NCBI RefSeq assembly: GCF_006345825.1
Contig: NZ_VCIX01000092.1
Span: 1,736,001-1,800,000 of the forward strand
Source: Paenibacillus paridis
Lineage (GTDB): Bacteria; Bacillota; Bacilli; Paenibacillales; Paenibacillaceae
Direction of reading: 5' to 3'
DNA: 64,000 bases
Numbering within the stretch: the first letter of the stretch is position 1; the number at the start of each line of letters is the position of its first letter. Of the stretch, positions 51,463 to 60,730 are shown piece by piece. The notes under the pieces are model-generated. The model saw only the letters and a list, made by a program, of their open reading frames with translations, searched no databases and had not been told where the DNA came from. A program made the position numbers and the translations under genes.

Positions 51463-52530
51463 CTATTGAAAATCGGCCTTTTGCTCTTCCAGGTGCTTCG
51501 GTGTTGTTTCGAACATGCTATCGATCAAGCCTGCAACCGTCATTTTCTCAACGGCTTCGGTTTTCTTAATTTGCTCGTTAACGGTTGCTTTTGCTTCTTC
51601 TTTGACGCGGTTTGTGTCTTCATCCGACCACAAGCCTTTTTTCTCCAAATATTTGCCGAAACGAACTAGCGGATCTTTAAGCGCCCATTCTGCTTCTTCT
51701 TCTTTTGTACGGTATTTCGTTGTATCATCCGCCATGGAGTGCGGACGGAAACGGTAAGTCAGCATTTCGATCAGCGTTGCGCCTTCGCCGTTGCGGCCGC
51801 GCTCAGCTGCCTCTTGAACGGCTTTAATTACAGCTAGCACGTCCATGCCGTCTACTTGAACGCCTTTGATACCTGCTGCAACCGCTTTGTGCGCGATCGA
51901 CAATGCGCCCGTTTGCTTAGCGTATGGTGTCGTAATAGCGTAGCCATTGTTTTGTACTGCATAGATAACTGGAAGCTTGTAAGCACCAGCAAAGTTCATG
52001 CCTTCGTAGAAATCGCCTTCGGATGAACCGCCATCGCCTGTATATGTGATAGCAACACGCTTTTCATTCTTTTTCTTAAATGCCATGGCTACGCCAGTTG
52101 CGTGCAAAATTTGCGCGCCGATAATGATTTGCGGCATAAGCACATGAACATCATCAGGAATACGTCCGCCCTCTTGGTGGCCGCGGGAATATAGGAATGC
52201 TTTATACATAGGCAGACCATGCCAAACGATCTGTGGCATATCGCGGTAGCCCGGGCAAATGAAATCATCTTTATTCAGTGCATACTCGCTGCCGATCATG
52301 GATGCTTCTTGGCCGGATACCGGAGCATAGAAGCCCAGTCTTCCTTGACGCCCAAGATTAACGGCACGCTCATCCCAAGTACGGGTAAATACCATGCGGT
52401 ACATAACTTCTTTTAGTTGATCATCAGACAATTCCGGCAATAAATCCGGATTAACAACTTCCCCGTCGAGTGACAAGACAGAAAGCGGAGTAACCGGTTC
52501 CGTTTGAACTTCGTATGGCAATTTGCTCAT
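51463..52530 (-). CDS. pdhA: Pyruvate dehydrogenase E1 alpha
   Basis: 355 residues. Thiamine diphosphate motif GDGGSSEGDFYEGMNFAGAY near residue 168 with NNGYAIT, and the phosphorylation-loop-like YRFRPHSMADDTT. First gene of the operon. A short run upstream (PHMRL-type residues absent) gives no sign of a leader peptide. The ATG at 52530 follows GAGGTGAGC. Confidence 0.95.
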   Translation of the reverse strand: MSKLPYEVQTEPVTPLSVLSLDGEVVNPDLLPELSDDQLKEVMYRMVFTRTWDERAVNLGRQGRLGFYAPVSGQEASMIGSEYALNKDDFICPGYRDMPQIVWHGLPMYKAFLYSRGHQEGGRIPDDVHVLMPQIIIGAQILHATGVAMAFKKKNEKRVAITYTGDGGSSEGDFYEGMNFAGAYKLPVIYAVQNNGYAITTPYAKQTGALSIAHKAVAAGIKGVQVDGMDVLAVIKAVQEAAERGRNGEGATLIEMLTYRFRPHSMADDTTKYRTKEEEAEWALKDPLVRFGKYLEKKGLWSDEDTNRVKEEAKATVNEQIKKTEAVEKMTVAGLIDSMFETTPKHLEEQKADFQ

Positions 52531-52588
52531 TTTGAACGCTCACCTCAATCGAAATATTTGAAAATCCTTAACCTCTGTTATAGAATTA

Positions 52589-52618
52589 TTATAAACCTGT
52601 TTAACGAAAATGGTCAAA
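52589..52618 (-). promoter_or_regulatory. Promoter of the pdh operon
   Basis: Minus-strand TTGACC (52613-52618), 18-nt spacer and TATAAT (52589-52594), about 60 bases upstream of pdhA. Confidence 0.7.
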
Positions 52619-52820
52619 GCAAAAAACAAAAAAACCGTTGTTTTTTCGCTGATTCTCATCATTATCTTAAGAAATTGTATATGCTACAGACTTATTTTAT
52701 TAGTATAACAGCATAATACAACACGACAGAAATAGATGCGATTCCTTTGATTGCCTTTCTATTGTTTACCCACATGAGAAGCTTTCCATTCAACAAACCA
52801 ACCCGCGAGGAGAGAAAGAA

Positions 52821-53558
52821 ATGACAGATGAACGCTATTTAAAAAGAACGATTGTTAAAGAAACGGTGCCTAGCCGCTATTTGCCGGAAGACTCCCGCAA
52901 TTTAAGAATCTTTTTGCCACCCGGGTATAACGAGGTTTTGAGTTACCCGGTCGTGTATTGCCAGGACGGCGAAGACTTCTTTAACTTTGGGCGCATTGCG
53001 ACAACGGCAACAAAATTGATCTTGGACGAGGGATTAGAGCCCTTCATTATTGTAGGCGTTGATGTTGACAAAAAAATCAGAACGGATGAATATGCACCCG
53101 ACGGCAATCGACATGCGAACTACATTCGGTTCTTTGCCGAGGAGCTTATTCCGTTTGTCGAAGAGCGTTATGCAGTTAGAAGCGTTCCTGAGCATCGCCT
53201 GCTTGCCGGCGATTCGCTTGGCGGCTCCGTCTCGCTCCATTTGGCGCTTGCCTACCCAGAGCTCTTTACGCGCGTGATGTCGTTATCAGGCGCTTATTAC
53301 GGCGTCTCGCAAAATATCATCTCCGAAGCTGGCGATCTTAGCTGGCTGAACATCTATATGATTGTAGGCTTACAGGAAGATGCCTATGAGACCGATCGGG
53401 GCGTATTCGATTTTGTTGCACTCAACCGCAATGCAAAGGCGCTGTTAGAGCATAATCAAGCGACCGTCTTCTATGAGGAGAAGGACGGCAAGCATCAATG
53501 GGGCTTCTGGCAGAAAGAGCTTGACCGGGCTTTGTCCTATTTTATCGATATCGAATAG
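52821..53558 (+). CDS. Esterase, PF00756-type alpha/beta hydrolase
   Basis: 245 residues. The nucleophile Ser is in LLAGDSLGGSVSLHLAL near residue 136 and the likely catalytic His in GKHQWGFW near the end, with RIFLPPGYNEVLSYPVVYCQDG at the start. Similar to Bacillus YbbA/BesA-like siderophore or acyl esterases. No signal peptide, so cytosolic. An iron-acquisition role is possible given the Fur-controlled genes nearby at 55.7-58.4 kb, but there is no Fur box here. Confidence 0.82.
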   Translation: MTDERYLKRTIVKETVPSRYLPEDSRNLRIFLPPGYNEVLSYPVVYCQDGEDFFNFGRIATTATKLILDEGLEPFIIVGVDVDKKIRTDEYAPDGNRHANYIRFFAEELIPFVEERYAVRSVPEHRLLAGDSLGGSVSLHLALAYPELFTRVMSLSGAYYGVSQNIISEAGDLSWLNIYMIVGLQEDAYETDRGVFDFVALNRNAKALLEHNQATVFYEEKDGKHQWGFWQKELDRALSYFIDIE

Positions 53559-53622
53559 CCATTTAAACGGAGCACATGTCACTACGCCTGATCAGAGGCA
53601 AAAAAAGATTGAGCATTCACAG

Positions 53623-53669
53623 AAAAAGCTTCCTATTCGGCTGTTTGGAATAGCCATAGGAAGCTTTTT
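53623..53669. terminator. Bidirectional terminator
   Basis: AAAAAGCTTCCTAT (53623-53636) pairs with ATAGGAAGCTTTTT (53656-53669), between the convergent esterase and phosphatase genes. Confidence 0.85.
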
Positions 53670-53688
53670 TGTTCGAGAAAAACTTGTT

Positions 53689-54165
53689 TTAGTTTAGATC
53701 CGCTTGCACTCTGCTTAACAGCTCTTTGCAGCCGTTCTCCACCAGCTCGAACACAAACGGAAAATTCCCATCGTAATAAGGATCGGGTACATCCACAATC
53801 CCCTGCTCCGGCAGCAGCTCCATAAAGGTAAACAGCTTGGCTTGTTCCCCTTGTTCTTTGGAAAGTAGCTTGCGCACATCCCGCAGGTTGTTCGTATCCA
53901 TACAAACGATGTAATCAAACGCGTCAAAATCTGTCGATGAAACTAAGCGAGCCTTCATGCCCTCGTATGAAATGTGGTGCTCATCGAGCTGCTGCCTGGT
54001 TCCTTCATGGGGAGGATGGCCCAAATGCCAGTCGCCTGTTCCCGCAGAATCGACTTCAATAACTTCCGACAAATTTGCAAGCTCCACCTGATGGCGCATG
54101 ACCGCCTCAGCCATTGGCGACCTGCAGATGTTGCCCAAGCATACGAATAATACACGTTTCTTCAC
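53689..54165 (-). CDS. Low-molecular-weight protein-tyrosine phosphatase
   Basis: 158 residues. The P-loop is VCLGNICRSPMAEAV (Cys nucleophile near residue 9, Arg at +6) and the general acid Asp lies in VDVPDPYYDG near residue 125. Fits B. subtilis YfkJ/YwlE-type phosphatases acting on phosphotyrosine or phosphoarginine; the residue after the Cys-x4 loop is Ile (GNICRS), as in YwlE-like arginine phosphatases where a small Thr favours arginine, so tyrosine is likelier. Its ATG overlaps the TRIC stop (ATGA). Confidence 0.9.
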   Translation of the reverse strand: MKKRVLFVCLGNICRSPMAEAVMRHQVELANLSEVIEVDSAGTGDWHLGHPPHEGTRQQLDEHHISYEGMKARLVSSTDFDAFDYIVCMDTNNLRDVRKLLSKEQGEQAKLFTFMELLPEQGIVDVPDPYYDGNFPFVFELVENGCKELLSRVQADLN

Positions 54166-54809
54166 GATTTGCCTCTTTTCTGCTGTTCATGAACAGTATT
54201 AATATTTAATGAACGCCGCGGCAGCTTCCATTTGTAGTATACGGACAGCATCCGAAAGCTAATGATAACGACGAATAGAAATAGCAGCTCCAGTGTCGAC
54301 TTAAGCCACCCCAGTCCAATAACCAACCCTGCGAGCATCGCCCAAACGGCATAAATTTCATCTTTCAGCACCAGAGGTTTACGTCCGGCAAGCACGTCGC
54401 GAATGATGCCTCCCCCAATTCCGGTCAGCATGGCAGCAACTAGCACCGCACTGAGCGGATGCTTCATCTGAGTTGCATAAAGCGCGCCTTGTATGGCAAA
54501 TGCGGACAAGCCAATCGCATCAAAAAAAGCCTCGCTCCTTCGCCAGCGCTGAATCCATACCACGGGGAGCAGAAATGCGATCGTCATTGCAATCATGGCA
54601 ATTTTCAACAAATAACCTTGGCTCCAAAGCGATGTCACCGGCATGCCGATCAGTAAATTACGGACCACTCCCCCGCCAAAAGCGGTTACGAGACCCAGTA
54701 CGAACACACCTAGTATATCGTACTCCTCTTCCATAGCCACAATCGCTCCGCTGACAGCAAATGCAATTGTGCCAATAATGCTGAATACCCCAAAAATATC
54801 CATACTCAC
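54162..54809 (-). CDS. TRIC-family cation channel (UPF0126)
   Basis: 215 residues, seven membrane helices built as two repeats, each with the glycine-rich GxGGGxxRD/N pattern (TAFGGGVVRNLLIG near 48 and TGIGGGIIRDVLAG near 130). Bacterial TRIC proteins form trimeric potassium-type channels. I choose the GTG at 54809, 8 nt after GAGGAG. Cotranscribed with the phosphatase gene downstream. Confidence 0.85.
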   Translation of the reverse strand: MSMDIFGVFSIIGTIAFAVSGAIVAMEEEYDILGVFVLGLVTAFGGGVVRNLLIGMPVTSLWSQGYLLKIAMIAMTIAFLLPVVWIQRWRRSEAFFDAIGLSAFAIQGALYATQMKHPLSAVLVAAMLTGIGGGIIRDVLAGRKPLVLKDEIYAVWAMLAGLVIGLGWLKSTLELLFLFVVIISFRMLSVYYKWKLPRRSLNINTVHEQQKRGKS

Positions 54810-55028
54810 CGCAATAGCTCCTCGCTTCCCGTCCATAGACCGGCCGCACTCGCCGGTACTTTCCTACACCATTTTAGCTGGGAGCATGCGGTTACGCAAC
54901 GACAATTTTCGCAGTTCTTATTTCAAGATCAAGCAGCAGATCAATTACCCACTAGTCTTTATAGTCAAAAAAGCTTTATACTTGTAATGTTTTCTAATGA
55001 TTTCCCTAATAAGAAAGGAAATTTGAAT

Positions 55029-55667
55029 ATGCAGCCTCTGATTGTCATTTGTACAGGCGGCCAGCTTGGTGACTGGGCGCTTAACTTTATAAACACGGCT
55101 GATCTGCTCATTGGAGCCGACAGCGGTGCCCGTTTTTTAATTTCACATGGCTTTCGCCCCGATATTGCCATCGGAGATTTCGATTCCGTATCAGAAGAAG
55201 AATTGCTAGCCATACAGGCAAACAGCGCCAAAACGATTTCATGCGATCCCATCGACAAAAACTATACCGATACGGAAATGGCTGTGCGTCTCGCGCTGGA
55301 TCTGAAGCCGCGCAAGCTGGTACTCCTAGGGGCACTCGGCACTCGCTTCGACCATTCGCTAGCAAATGTCCATCTCCTTGCCCTCGCCATTGAACAGAAT
55401 GTGATTGCCGCAATAATTGACGACCATAATAAAATCTCGCTCACTAAGGATCAAATGACGATTGAAGCAGAGGGCTATCCCAATGTATCCCTGCTCCCAC
55501 TCTCCATGCGGGTCGAGGGAATCACCCTTACTGGCTTTCAATATCCATTGAACAAGGCGGTATTAACGATTGGACAGTCTCTTGGCATAAGCAACGTGCT
55601 TATTTCTGATTACGGTACAATTCAATTGCGCGCTGGACTGCTTCTCGTCATTCAAAGCCGAGACTAA
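55029..55667 (+). CDS. thiN: Thiamine pyrophosphokinase
   Basis: 212 residues. Motifs: ADSGARFLISHGFRPDIAIG, DFDSVSEEE, YTDTEMAVRLAL and GALGTRFDHSLANVHLL, the ATP and thiamine-binding residues of the family. Converts thiamine and ATP to thiamine pyrophosphate, which the nearby pyruvate dehydrogenase uses. The ATG at 55029 has AAAGGAAA 7 nt upstream; the open frame to 54987 lacks a site. No THI-box is visible in the short upstream region. Confidence 0.9.
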   Translation: MQPLIVICTGGQLGDWALNFINTADLLIGADSGARFLISHGFRPDIAIGDFDSVSEEELLAIQANSAKTISCDPIDKNYTDTEMAVRLALDLKPRKLVLLGALGTRFDHSLANVHLLALAIEQNVIAAIIDDHNKISLTKDQMTIEAEGYPNVSLLPLSMRVEGITLTGFQYPLNKAVLTIGQSLGISNVLISDYGTIQLRAGLLLVIQSRD

Positions 55668-55672
55668 TAAAC

Positions 55673-57337
55673 TCATGCTAAACAACTAAATTGAACCAAC
55701 CGCGGGAGCTCTTCGAGAAGCCTTTCCCGCGTAATGGGATCGTCAAAGTTCCATTTCGCCCCCAGCTTGATGACTTGCCCATTCTGCACAGGACGAAGCT
55801 TCCCCCAGATCGTACTGTTCAACAGTTGATTGGTGGCAAAGCGGGAAGCTTCGTCCTCTGCGACTAACAAAACGAAGCGGTCACCGTTAAACTCAGCTAT
55901 GTTCTCCAGTTCCAGAGCCTCGAAAGGGATTTGATTTTGAATAAGCCTGTTCACTCCATCCGTTGGCCTAAAGGCTAAAGGATGATAGAGGGTCGGCGAG
56001 ATCCCATGGTTTCCCATTACAAAAGCGCGTCCCCCCACCACGACGAATATCGTCATCGTTTCACCAGAATGAATCGAAGGCTTTAAAAGCCGCCACATCG
56101 CCTCAGCCTTCTTCTCATAGCGGGCAATCCAGCTCTCGGCCTCCGTCTGCTTCCCTAAAATGACTGCAATTTGGCGAAGCCTGACATAAGTCGAAGCGTT
56201 TTTTTCGATGGCGATCGTAGGAGCAATTCTCGAGAAAGTGTCAAGCGGCTTGTCATGCGTACTACAATGTAAAATAAGCTCTGGCTGCAGAGTTCCAATA
56301 ATCCGTTCATCTGCATGGCTTCCGATATCTGTAATATTTTGCAGCTCATTTCGAAAAACAACCTGTTGGCCAATCAAAGAAAGATCAGCCCCAATCGGTC
56401 TAACGCCAAGCGCCAGCAAATCGCCTAGCGCATACCCAATAGCTACAACTTTAGAAGATTGGAGCGGAAAAGCAAGCTCTGCCCCTCCAAAGCCCTGGAT
56501 GCTGGAATGCGGGTTATGCATACGGACATATTTTTTGGGAGATAGTCCTGTCATTTGCCGAAAACGGCGATTAAAATAATATTCATCTTTGAAACCTACG
56601 CTTTTTGCAATTTCTCGAAGCGGATCATCGGATTGAAGCATGAGCGTTTTGGCTCTATTTATTCGAAGGTCAGCCAAGTAATCAAGCGGTTTTTGCCCGG
56701 TAATGGCTTGAAAGATTGAGCTGTACTGCCATCGGCCAACCCCAGACATTCGTAATAGCTGCACGACCGTGATCGGTTCACGATAATGCTCCTGCATATA
56801 AAGAACCGTCTCTTCCACCGCTTCAGTCACGTCAGGATAGCTTTGCGATTCCTTGGCATTTTCAAGCAGAAGCACAAATAACTCTAGCATCATCAATTGT
56901 CGCTTCATCTGCTCAAGGTTCGTTTCGCTTCGATCAACTGCAAGCAGCTTTGTAAAAACTTCTACTAAGGCAGAAATCTGATGTACAGAAATGAGCTTGT
57001 TATAAGGAAGTAGCTCGGATAATGACGCTGCCGGCTCACGCTCGTGTGCCTGAAAGGCTCGCAGCACCATCCAGTAGCCGGATAATTGGGTGCCATCCAG
57101 ATCCAAAAGGTTAAATTGACTCTCAGGCAAAATCAACAAGCAGTCCCCCTGCCGAATCTTGTAGGAGATGCCATCGAGCCAAAGGGTACCCGTACCGTTA
57201 GTTACCGCTAATAGGATATGTTGAAAATGCTGCGCAGGCATATGGTTTGAACTTATGGACGGTGTTAGCTCACCGATCTCGTCTAGCGCGAAGTAATAGC
57301 GATTTGGCGAAGGAGAAACTATTCGTTTTGAGCTCAT
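55673..57337 (-). CDS. AraC regulator fused to siderophore-binding domain (Btr-like)
   Basis: 554 residues. An N-terminal cupin-like region (1-110), a double helix-turn-helix AraC domain (about 180-280, GFKDEYYFNRRFRQMTGLSP) and a C-terminal FepB/FhuD-type binding-protein domain (about 290-554, VVAIGYALGDLLALGVRPIGAD). This is the layout of B. subtilis Btr, which senses a ferric siderophore in the cytosol and activates its uptake genes. It lies downstream of the cognate lipoprotein gene, with a terminator between. A Fur-like site is at 57357-57375. Confidence 0.9.
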   Translation of the reverse strand: MSSKRIVSPSPNRYYFALDEIGELTPSISSNHMPAQHFQHILLAVTNGTGTLWLDGISYKIRQGDCLLILPESQFNLLDLDGTQLSGYWMVLRAFQAHEREPAASLSELLPYNKLISVHQISALVEVFTKLLAVDRSETNLEQMKRQLMMLELFVLLLENAKESQSYPDVTEAVEETVLYMQEHYREPITVVQLLRMSGVGRWQYSSIFQAITGQKPLDYLADLRINRAKTLMLQSDDPLREIAKSVGFKDEYYFNRRFRQMTGLSPKKYVRMHNPHSSIQGFGGAELAFPLQSSKVVAIGYALGDLLALGVRPIGADLSLIGQQVVFRNELQNITDIGSHADERIIGTLQPELILHCSTHDKPLDTFSRIAPTIAIEKNASTYVRLRQIAVILGKQTEAESWIARYEKKAEAMWRLLKPSIHSGETMTIFVVVGGRAFVMGNHGISPTLYHPLAFRPTDGVNRLIQNQIPFEALELENIAEFNGDRFVLLVAEDEASRFATNQLLNSTIWGKLRPVQNGQVIKLGAKWNFDDPITRERLLEELPRLVQFSCLA

Positions 57338-57356
57338 GTGCCAGCCTCCTTCTTAT

Positions 57357-57375
57357 AATGATGAGAACAATTATC
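57357..57375. promoter_or_regulatory. Probable Fur box before the AraC-fusion gene
   Basis: AATGATGAGAACAATTATC matches the 19-bp Fur consensus at 14 positions, 20 bases upstream of the start. Confidence 0.55.
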
Positions 57376-57399
57376 AATAATCCTATACTATACAAAAAA

Positions 57400-57433
57400 A
57401 AGAAGCGTTTCAACGGGTAGTTGAACGCTTCTT
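57400..57433 (-). terminator. Terminator of iron-binding lipoprotein gene
   Basis: AAGAAGCGTTTCAAC and GTTGAACGCTTCTT stem; on the minus strand the 3' arm runs into T8. Confidence 0.85.
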
Positions 57434-57449
57434 GCAGAGCCAATTAAAA

Positions 57450-58448
57450 TTATTGGTTTACGATATTCGGAAGCTCGTCAAGCAATCTTTCCTTCGTAAT
57501 CGCATCGTCAAAATTCCACATCGTTTTCAAGTAATAGACTTTGCCGTTTTTAACAGCCGGAATCGCCTTCCACAAGGGATCATTGGTAAAGGAATCAGTA
57601 GCTGCACGCGCGGTCTCGTCGTCATCGGTAAGCACGAACATCCACTCTCCTGCGAGTTCGGCATATACCTCGCTTGAAATATTGGCAAAAGCTTCTCCTT
57701 TGTCAATCAGCTCTTCCTTCACTTTTGCGGAGGGTGAAAAACCGAGGGTCTCATATACCGTAGAGCCGAGTGAAGCATTTCCCATGATATAAAAATCTTT
57801 GCCCAGCTGCAGAAAAACAGATGCGGTCACGTTCGTATTTATGTTTAGCTTGCTTACGACTTCCTTTGCTTTAGCATCATAGTTACTTATCCACCGCTCC
57901 GCTTCAGCTTGTTTGCCGAGAATATCCCCGAATACACGCAAGCGTTCATTGGTGGACAAACGGTCATACGTAATCGTCGGTGCTATTTTGGAGAGCTGCT
58001 CAAAGGCGTTCTCTTCATAATAGCTCCCGCCGCTATCGAGCAAAATCAAATCCGGATCAAGTGCAGTCACTTTCTCTAAATCGCCAAGCAGGTCACCTAC
58101 ATCTGCGATGCCATTAATAAGCTCCGGGTAAGCAATTTGATCTCCGATGATTCCTAAAGCTGCTCCTATGGGCTTCACATCAATGGCAAGCAAATCTCCA
58201 AGCTCACCGCCAGTATAGATCACGCGTACAGGCTTAGTCGGAATTTCGACTTGATGCCCCTTTGAATCGGTATACATTCTTGTAGCAGCCTCTGTGGACT
58301 TGTTTCCATCGTTATTTGAAGAAGTACTTGATTGATCGGTTGGTGCGCTCACGTTCGTATTCGATCTATCAGCATTTGAACCGCATGCTGACAGCAATGC
58401 CCCCATTACCATCGTCATACATAAAATAAAAATGCGTACATGTTTCAT
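57450..58448 (-). CDS. Ferric-siderophore-binding lipoprotein (FeuA-like)
   Basis: 332 residues. A lipoprotein signal with lipobox LLSACG near residue 19, a Ser/Thr/Asn-rich linker, then the two-lobed class III binding fold (RVIYTGGELGDLLAIDVKPI, IADVGDLLGDLEKVTALDPDLIL). The mature part resembles the C-terminal domain of the AraC-fusion protein, as FeuA resembles Btr. It delivers a ferric siderophore to a permease encoded elsewhere. A perfect Fur box lies upstream. Confidence 0.9.
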   Translation of the reverse strand: MKHVRIFILCMTMVMGALLSACGSNADRSNTNVSAPTDQSSTSSNNDGNKSTEAATRMYTDSKGHQVEIPTKPVRVIYTGGELGDLLAIDVKPIGAALGIIGDQIAYPELINGIADVGDLLGDLEKVTALDPDLILLDSGGSYYEENAFEQLSKIAPTITYDRLSTNERLRVFGDILGKQAEAERWISNYDAKAKEVVSKLNINTNVTASVFLQLGKDFYIMGNASLGSTVYETLGFSPSAKVKEELIDKGEAFANISSEVYAELAGEWMFVLTDDDETARAATDSFTNDPLWKAIPAVKNGKVYYLKTMWNFDDAITKERLLDELPNIVNQ

Positions 58449-58481
58449 CTGTTTTGTGCCTCCGATATATTTATCTTATCA

Positions 58482-58500
58482 GATAATGATAATCATTATC
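58482..58500. promoter_or_regulatory. Perfect Fur box
   Basis: GATAATGATAATCATTATC equals the 19-bp Fur consensus exactly, 34 bases upstream of the lipoprotein start. Confidence 0.9.
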
Positions 58501-58593
58501 GTCAATATATATCTTAAGTAAACTTTTCAACGGGCACAATGGACAAACGTCTGATATTAATTGGGACAAAAAACAGAACACATCTGGCAATAA

Positions 58594-58619
58594 CCTCTCG
58601 TTCTGTTCGGAACGAGAGG
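58594..58619 (-). terminator. Hairpin after the MutS2-like gene
   Basis: CCTCTCGTTC and GAACGAGAGG, perfect 10-bp stem with a 6-nt loop, 26 bases past the stop. The following minus-strand sequence is only weakly T-rich. Confidence 0.6.
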
Positions 58620-58644
58620 CTTCACGATTACCTGAAATTTATGG

Positions 58645-60594
58645 CTATAACTTCTCCTCCGGCGTCTCGATCGTAAGTCCTTCCACATGCTTTCGGTTCA
58701 GTAGCTTCCGTACTTTTCTATTTTCCTTAGTTTCAAAAACAATATCGAGATCATATTGATCGTCGGGATAAAGCTCTGCTTTTGGAATGTAGAGCTTCAT
58801 CCTTTTATGGTTGAACGTAAACCTTTGTCCCTGCACTTGAACAATCACATTGCCCCGCTCATCTGCGGGGCGGTACACAACCCCCATACGCTTGAGCGGG
58901 TAGATCCATACCGCATCTCCTTTAACGAAAGCTTTTAGGTTCGCCTTCACCTGCTTCGGAACAGACTCCTCGCCAGCTGCTTTGGATTGTACGGCTGTTT
59001 CAGCTCTTGCCCTTTTAACTGACGTTTGGACTTGTTCAACAGGTCCAAGCTCACCCGTTCGTATGCCTTCTTTTCTCTCTAGCCATTTTTCCGCTCGCAG
59101 CATCACTTCCTCGGGAAGACCATATCGCCTTGCAATTGCAAAAGCATGGCTATCGCCCGCTTCGCCAATTTCCAACCGGTAAAGCGGCTTTAGCGTATCG
59201 ATGTCAAAGGCCATCTTCCCATTCTGGCAGCCTTCCGTGCGAGCGGCGAATGCTTTGATTTCGTTGAAATGCGTCGTAGCCACAGCCAAAGCCCCCCGTT
59301 TTAAGAGCTGCTCCAATAATGCGATTGAGAGTGCTATCCCTTCTGTTGGATCTGTACCAGCAGCTAACTCATCGAGCAATAAGAGCGTATGCGGACTGGC
59401 TTGCTGAAGCATTTCCTTCAAAACAGTGATATGTGATGAGAATGTGCTTAGCGATTGTTCTAAGCTTTGTCCATCTCCTACGTCTGCAATCACCTGCTGA
59501 AAAATTCCGATCTCGCTGCCCTCTTCGGCCGGAACCAACAATCCTGATTGCACCATCAGCACGAATAAACCGATTGTTTTAAGTGTAATGGTTTTGCCGC
59601 CAGTGTTGGGCCCCGTAATTATTAACTGCCTCCAGCCAAACCCGAGCTCGGCATGAAGAGGGACGCCATTATTTCCGAGCAAGGGGTGTCGCGCGGCAAC
59701 TAGCCGAATGACTGGCATTGTGGATAGCTTGATTTTCTTCCCCTCGAAGGAACGGGAAAGCTTGGCTCTTGCCGTAATAAAATCAAAGGACGCCATCGCT
59801 TCCACATTCTGAAACAGCTCATGCGAGAACGATTCTGCAAGCTCTGAGAGCCTTGCCAAAACGACCGTTCTCTCCCGTTCCTCCTCCATCTTCCATTGCT
59901 GAAGCTCCGCTTGCAAATCCGCTACGTCTAACGGCTCCACGAACAAGGTCTGACCGCTTGCCGACTCATCCCATACCGTACCTGGCACCTGTTTGCGAAG
60001 CTCGCGTTTCACAGAAATAACAAATCGGCCATGTCGCTTGCTAATAACAGGTTCCTGCAGAGCAGAACGGTATTTGCTTAGCGCTAGCTCCATTTTTTTC
60101 TGAATTTTATCCTCAGATGCATAAATATGCCTGCGAATAAAGGCAAGGTCTGCGCTAGCTTGATCGGTAATGAGACCGTACCGGATAGAGCGGTTTAGCT
60201 CCTCCCGCAGCTCTGGGCAATCATACATGGATTCTGCATAAGCTGCGATTGTAGGCGCTATCTCGCGTTTACTGTTCATGTATTTTTTCATTTGCACGAC
60301 GGAGGTCAACCAAACGGACACAAGCTCCAGCTCTTGTTCGTGATAAATTCTGCCTTTGCCGAGCAGCATTAGAAAAGGATCGATCCCCTCCATTGCCGAT
60401 AGCGGTATGCTTGCCCCGCTTCCCAGTAGATCATCCGCTTCCGCTGTTTCTTGCTGCCACGCTGCTACTTGGCGTAAGTTCGTACTTGGTTCATGCCTCT
60501 CCGCTAACAATCTGCCAGCAGGTGATACGGTAAAGCTTAATAATCTATCTTTTACCTTGTCGTACTCTAGTCTTCCCCATGTTGCTTTATTCAT
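58645..60594 (-). CDS. MutS2-like ABC ATPase without Smr domain
   Basis: 649 residues from the ATG at 60594, 8 nt after GAGGAGG. The N-terminal core and lever/clamp helices precede the ATPase with Walker A ITGPNTGGKTITLKT, DVGDGQSLEQSLSTFSSHI, Walker B LLLLDELAAGTDPTEG and ATTHFNEIKAFA. LDELxAGTDPTEG is the MutS2 form rather than MutS1. A KOW/SH3-like segment follows (GDAVWIYPLKRMGVVYRP), but the C-terminal Smr nuclease domain of MutS2 (about 785 residues in B. subtilis) is missing. B. subtilis MutS2 acts on collided ribosomes; that role here is inference. Expression is gated by a complex leader. Confidence 0.88.
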   Translation of the reverse strand: MNKATWGRLEYDKVKDRLLSFTVSPAGRLLAERHEPSTNLRQVAAWQQETAEADDLLGSGASIPLSAMEGIDPFLMLLGKGRIYHEQELELVSVWLTSVVQMKKYMNSKREIAPTIAAYAESMYDCPELREELNRSIRYGLITDQASADLAFIRRHIYASEDKIQKKMELALSKYRSALQEPVISKRHGRFVISVKRELRKQVPGTVWDESASGQTLFVEPLDVADLQAELQQWKMEEERERTVVLARLSELAESFSHELFQNVEAMASFDFITARAKLSRSFEGKKIKLSTMPVIRLVAARHPLLGNNGVPLHAELGFGWRQLIITGPNTGGKTITLKTIGLFVLMVQSGLLVPAEEGSEIGIFQQVIADVGDGQSLEQSLSTFSSHITVLKEMLQQASPHTLLLLDELAAGTDPTEGIALSIALLEQLLKRGALAVATTHFNEIKAFAARTEGCQNGKMAFDIDTLKPLYRLEIGEAGDSHAFAIARRYGLPEEVMLRAEKWLERKEGIRTGELGPVEQVQTSVKRARAETAVQSKAAGEESVPKQVKANLKAFVKGDAVWIYPLKRMGVVYRPADERGNVIVQVQGQRFTFNHKRMKLYIPKAELYPDDQYDLDIVFETKENRKVRKLLNRKHVEGLTIETPEEKL

Positions 60595-60622
60595 CTTGAT
60601 GGCCTCCTCTAATTTTGGGCAT

Positions 60623-60665
60623 AAAAAAAGACAGGAATAGAACGCGGGCGCGTTCCATTCCTGTC
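60623..60665 (-). terminator. Leader terminator 2 of the MutS2-like gene
   Basis: A 15-17 bp stem on the minus strand (GACAGGAATGGAACGCG with CGCGTTCTATTCCTGTC, one G-U pair) followed by T7. It ends 18 bases before the ribosome binding site, so it must be bypassed for expression. Confidence 0.88.
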
Positions 60666-60698
60666 TTGCTCGACTCATGCTCCAATACCGCTTCCGGC

Positions 60699-60716
60699 CT
60701 TAACGAAATCGTTAAG
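60699..60716 (-). other. Leader hairpin between the two terminators
   Basis: CTTAACGA-TT-TCGTTAAG, a perfect 8-bp arm pair in the RNA of the MutS2-like leader. Confidence 0.6.
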
Positions 60717-60730
60717 CTGAAAACGGGCAT

